The notes under the pieces are model-generated. The model searched no databases. It had not been told where the DNA came from and saw only the letters and a program-made list of their open reading frames with translations. Of a stretch of DNA of 7,696 nucleotides, positions 5,966-7,696 are shown piece by piece (the first letter of the stretch is position 1; every line of letters begins with the position of its first letter). The stretch is from Planctomycetota bacterium. Lineage in GTDB: Bacteria; Planctomycetota; UBA1135; GCA-002686595. Position numbers and translations under genes: made by a program. The stretch covers positions 1 to 7,696 of the forward strand of contig JAJDES010000196.1 in assembly GCA_029259675.1 (NCBI GenBank), written 5' to 3'.

Positions 5966-7696
5966 TCATTCGGGTGGCCGTTTCTTGACCGAATCTCCCG
6001 AGCCCGCCTGGGACTCCCCGTCAGGAATCCATTCGCTCGCCCCCTGCGCAGAGTCCGATTCGAATTGGCGCCTTACCAAGCGCCGATACATCCCCCCCTT
6101 GGCCATCAGTTCTTCGTGCTTTCCCTCCTGCACAATGCGGCCGGCATCCAGCACGAGAACGCGATCCGCATCGCGTACGGTCGATAGGCGATGTGCGATC
6201 ACAATGGTTGTGCGTGCGGCCACCAAGCGCCCTAGGGCTTCCTGTACGAGCAACTCACTTTCGGAATCGAGCGCGCTGGTGGCCTCATCGAGCACCAGCA
6301 TTTTGGGATCCTTCAAGATGGCGCGTGCGATCGCCACGCGTTGCTTTTGGCCGCCGGACAGTCGCACGCCTCGCTCGCCCACTTGAGTCTCGTACCCATC
6401 GGGAAAGGCCTCGATGAACTCACTGGCATTCGAAGCGCGGCAGGCAACTTGAACCTCCTCAAGACTTGCCCCGGGTCTCCCGTAGCACACGTTTTCGGCA
6501 ATAGAAGCGGAGAACAGGACGGGTTCCTGGGCCACGACGCCGACTCGTTCTCGCAACCAAGTTGCGTCGAGTTCGCGCAAATCCACACCGTCCAAAGTCA
6601 ACTTGCCTCGATCGGGATCGTAAAAGCGTGAGACAAGGCCGGCGATCGTGCTCTTGCCCGATCCCGATGGCCCGACCAGGGCCACCAATTCGCCCGGCTT
6701 CACGGTGAAGCAGACGTTCTTCAGAACGCTTTGATTCGGTCGCGACGGATAGTGAAAGTCCACGCTATCGACGCACAACTCGCCCACGACTCGATCGAGT
6801 TTGCGCCCGCCAGTCAGTGCCATCGCAGGTTCGCGATCGCTGATGGCGAAGATTCGTTGCGAGGCGCCACCCGCGCGCATGAATTGCCCCCACACTCCGG
6901 CCAAGCCGGCGAAGGACATGGCGATCGTCAGCGTATAAACCAAGAAAGACGTCAGCTCGCCCACGCTCAATTCTCCGGCGACGACCTTGCGACCTCCGTA
7001 CCAAAAAACGAAAGCAACCGCGCCAAAACCGGCGAACCAAGCTACGGCACCAAAAAGTGAGACGACGATCGTTTGCCTGCGCGCCGCTTCGAAGACCTTC
7101 CAAACGCGCTCGCGATAGCGACCGGACTCACGCGCTTCCGCGCCGAAGGAGCGCACCGTTCGAACACTGGAAAGGGCCTCTTGGGCAGCTTCGTTGGCCT
7201 TGGCCAACGCGTCCTGAACGGCCTTGGCAATGCCGTGGATTCGCCGCCCGAACAGCACCGCGGCAATCGCCACCGGCGGCACCGTGGCCAGCATCCACAG
7301 GGTCAACTCCGGCGACAACCAACTCAAGAAAGCCAAGCCCAAGACCACCTTGGACAAATCGGTCAGGAGTGAGGCGATGTCGTCCGTGACGGCACTTTGG
7401 AGCGTCACCGTATCGGTCGCAAGGCGACTGGAAAGCTTGCCGGTGCTGGCCTTGTCAAAAAAGGCCAACTCTTGCTCGAACACGCGCTCATACAGTCGCG
7501 CCCGAAGAGTGGCGACAATTCGCTCTCCCGCGATTGCGAACAGGTAATGACGCACAAACACCAGCACACTTTGCAGCAACAGGGCCCCGACCAAAATCAG
7601 GGCCCAACGATCCACCAACTCGCTGCTGCCGCCCTCCACCGCCGCGTCCACGACGCGGCCGATCGCCAACGGAAAAAGCAATCCGATGCCTGAGGC
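5966..7696 (-). CDS. ABC exporter half-transporter, permease fused to ATPase (MsbA/ABCB type), N-terminus outside window
   Basis: The frame is open to the right edge and ends with a TGA at 5966-5968, giving 576 residues; about 30 are probably missing, since the visible part begins within the first membrane helix (GLLFPLAIGRVVD). The TTG at 7681 is not the start. The membrane domain spans residues 1 to about 275, with further helices near 31-55, 111-150 and 210-269 and the coupling-helix region FFDKASTGKLSSRLATD typical of type IV exporters. The ATPase domain is complete: A-loop Tyr316, Walker A GPSGSGKST (342-350), Q-loop Gln390, X-loop VGERG (439-443), signature LSGGQ (446-450), Walker B MLVLDE with catalytic Glu471, D-loop SALD (474-477) and H-loop His502. 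It should therefore form an active dimer, probably a homodimer, in the inner membrane and use ATP to export lipid, peptide or drug-like substrates; the substrate cannot be told from sequence. A polar tail of about 30 residues (GASEWIPDGES onwards, Ser/Gly/Glu-rich) follows the ATPase domain. Confidence 0.97.
   Translation of the reverse strand, partial: ASGIGLLFPLAIGRVVDAAVEGGSSELVDRWALILVGALLLQSVLVFVRHYLFAIAGERIVATLRARLYERVFEQELAFFDKASTGKLSSRLATDTVTLQSAVTDDIASLLTDLSKVVLGLAFLSWLSPELTLWMLATVPPVAIAAVLFGRRIHGIAKAVQDALAKANEAAQEALSSVRTVRSFGAEARESGRYRERVWKVFEAARRQTIVVSLFGAVAWFAGFGAVAFVFWYGGRKVVAGELSVGELTSFLVYTLTIAMSFAGLAGVWGQFMRAGGASQRIFAISDREPAMALTGGRKLDRVVGELCVDSVDFHYPSRPNQSVLKNVCFTVKPGELVALVGPSGSGKSTIAGLVSRFYDPDRGKLTLDGVDLRELDATWLRERVGVVAQEPVLFSASIAENVCYGRPGASLEEVQVACRASNASEFIEAFPDGYETQVGERGVRLSGGQKQRVAIARAILKDPKMLVLDEATSALDSESELLVQEALGRLVAARTTIVIAHRLSTVRDADRVLVLDAGRIVQEGKHEELMAKGGMYRRLVRRQFESDSAQGASEWIPDGESQAGSGDSVKKRPPE

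Noticed and set aside
5724..6386. 220-residue open frame on the + strand after the anti-sigma gene
   Set aside because: Most of it is antisense to the conserved ATPase domain of the ABC exporter, and its own sequence is Ser/Arg-rich without a recognisable fold.

Overview
The window is moderately GC-rich bacterial DNA with four genes whose products fit a cell with membranes and an envelope, plus the 3' end of a fifth gene. No gene start that can be seen has a convincing Shine-Dalgarno sequence. The large multi-domain lipoprotein and the divergent sigma/anti-sigma pair recall Planctomycetota or other deep-branching environmental, perhaps marine, lineages. That placement is an inference from style, not from a marker gene. 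I see no rRNA, tRNA, insertion sequence, CRISPR array or phage gene.

Layout from left to right. (1) 3-470 (+) is the C-terminal part of an unrecognised protein that runs off the left edge. (2) 471-539 is a short convergent gap with three 15-bp tandem repeats bracketed by two copies of an 8-bp palindrome. (3) 540-3914 (-) encodes a very large exported lipoprotein built of beta-sandwich modules: carboxypeptidase-regulatory-like, bacterial Ig-like (Big_5), IPT/TIG-like, and a C-terminal sugar-binding-like fold. (4) 3915-4419 is a 505-bp divergent intergenic region with several inverted repeats. (5) 4420-4995 (+) is a divergent ECF-type sigma factor, followed after 17 bp by (6) 5013-5708 (+), a single-pass membrane protein that looks like its anti-sigma factor. 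(7) 5709-5965 is a convergent gap. (8) 5966-7696 (-) is an ABC exporter half-transporter with all nucleotide-binding motifs intact; its N-terminus lies beyond the right edge.

The most coherent unit is the sigma/anti-sigma operon and the lipoprotein gene, which diverge from the same 505-bp region. A reasonable hypothesis is that the membrane protein holds the sigma factor inactive until an envelope signal arrives, and that the lipoprotein is one target. Only the gene order supports this. The ABC exporter and the leftmost gene look unrelated to that unit. No clearly new defence or mobile system is visible; the main novelty candidates are the domain architecture of the lipoprotein, the unusual sigma/anti-sigma pair and the repeat-bearing convergent gap.
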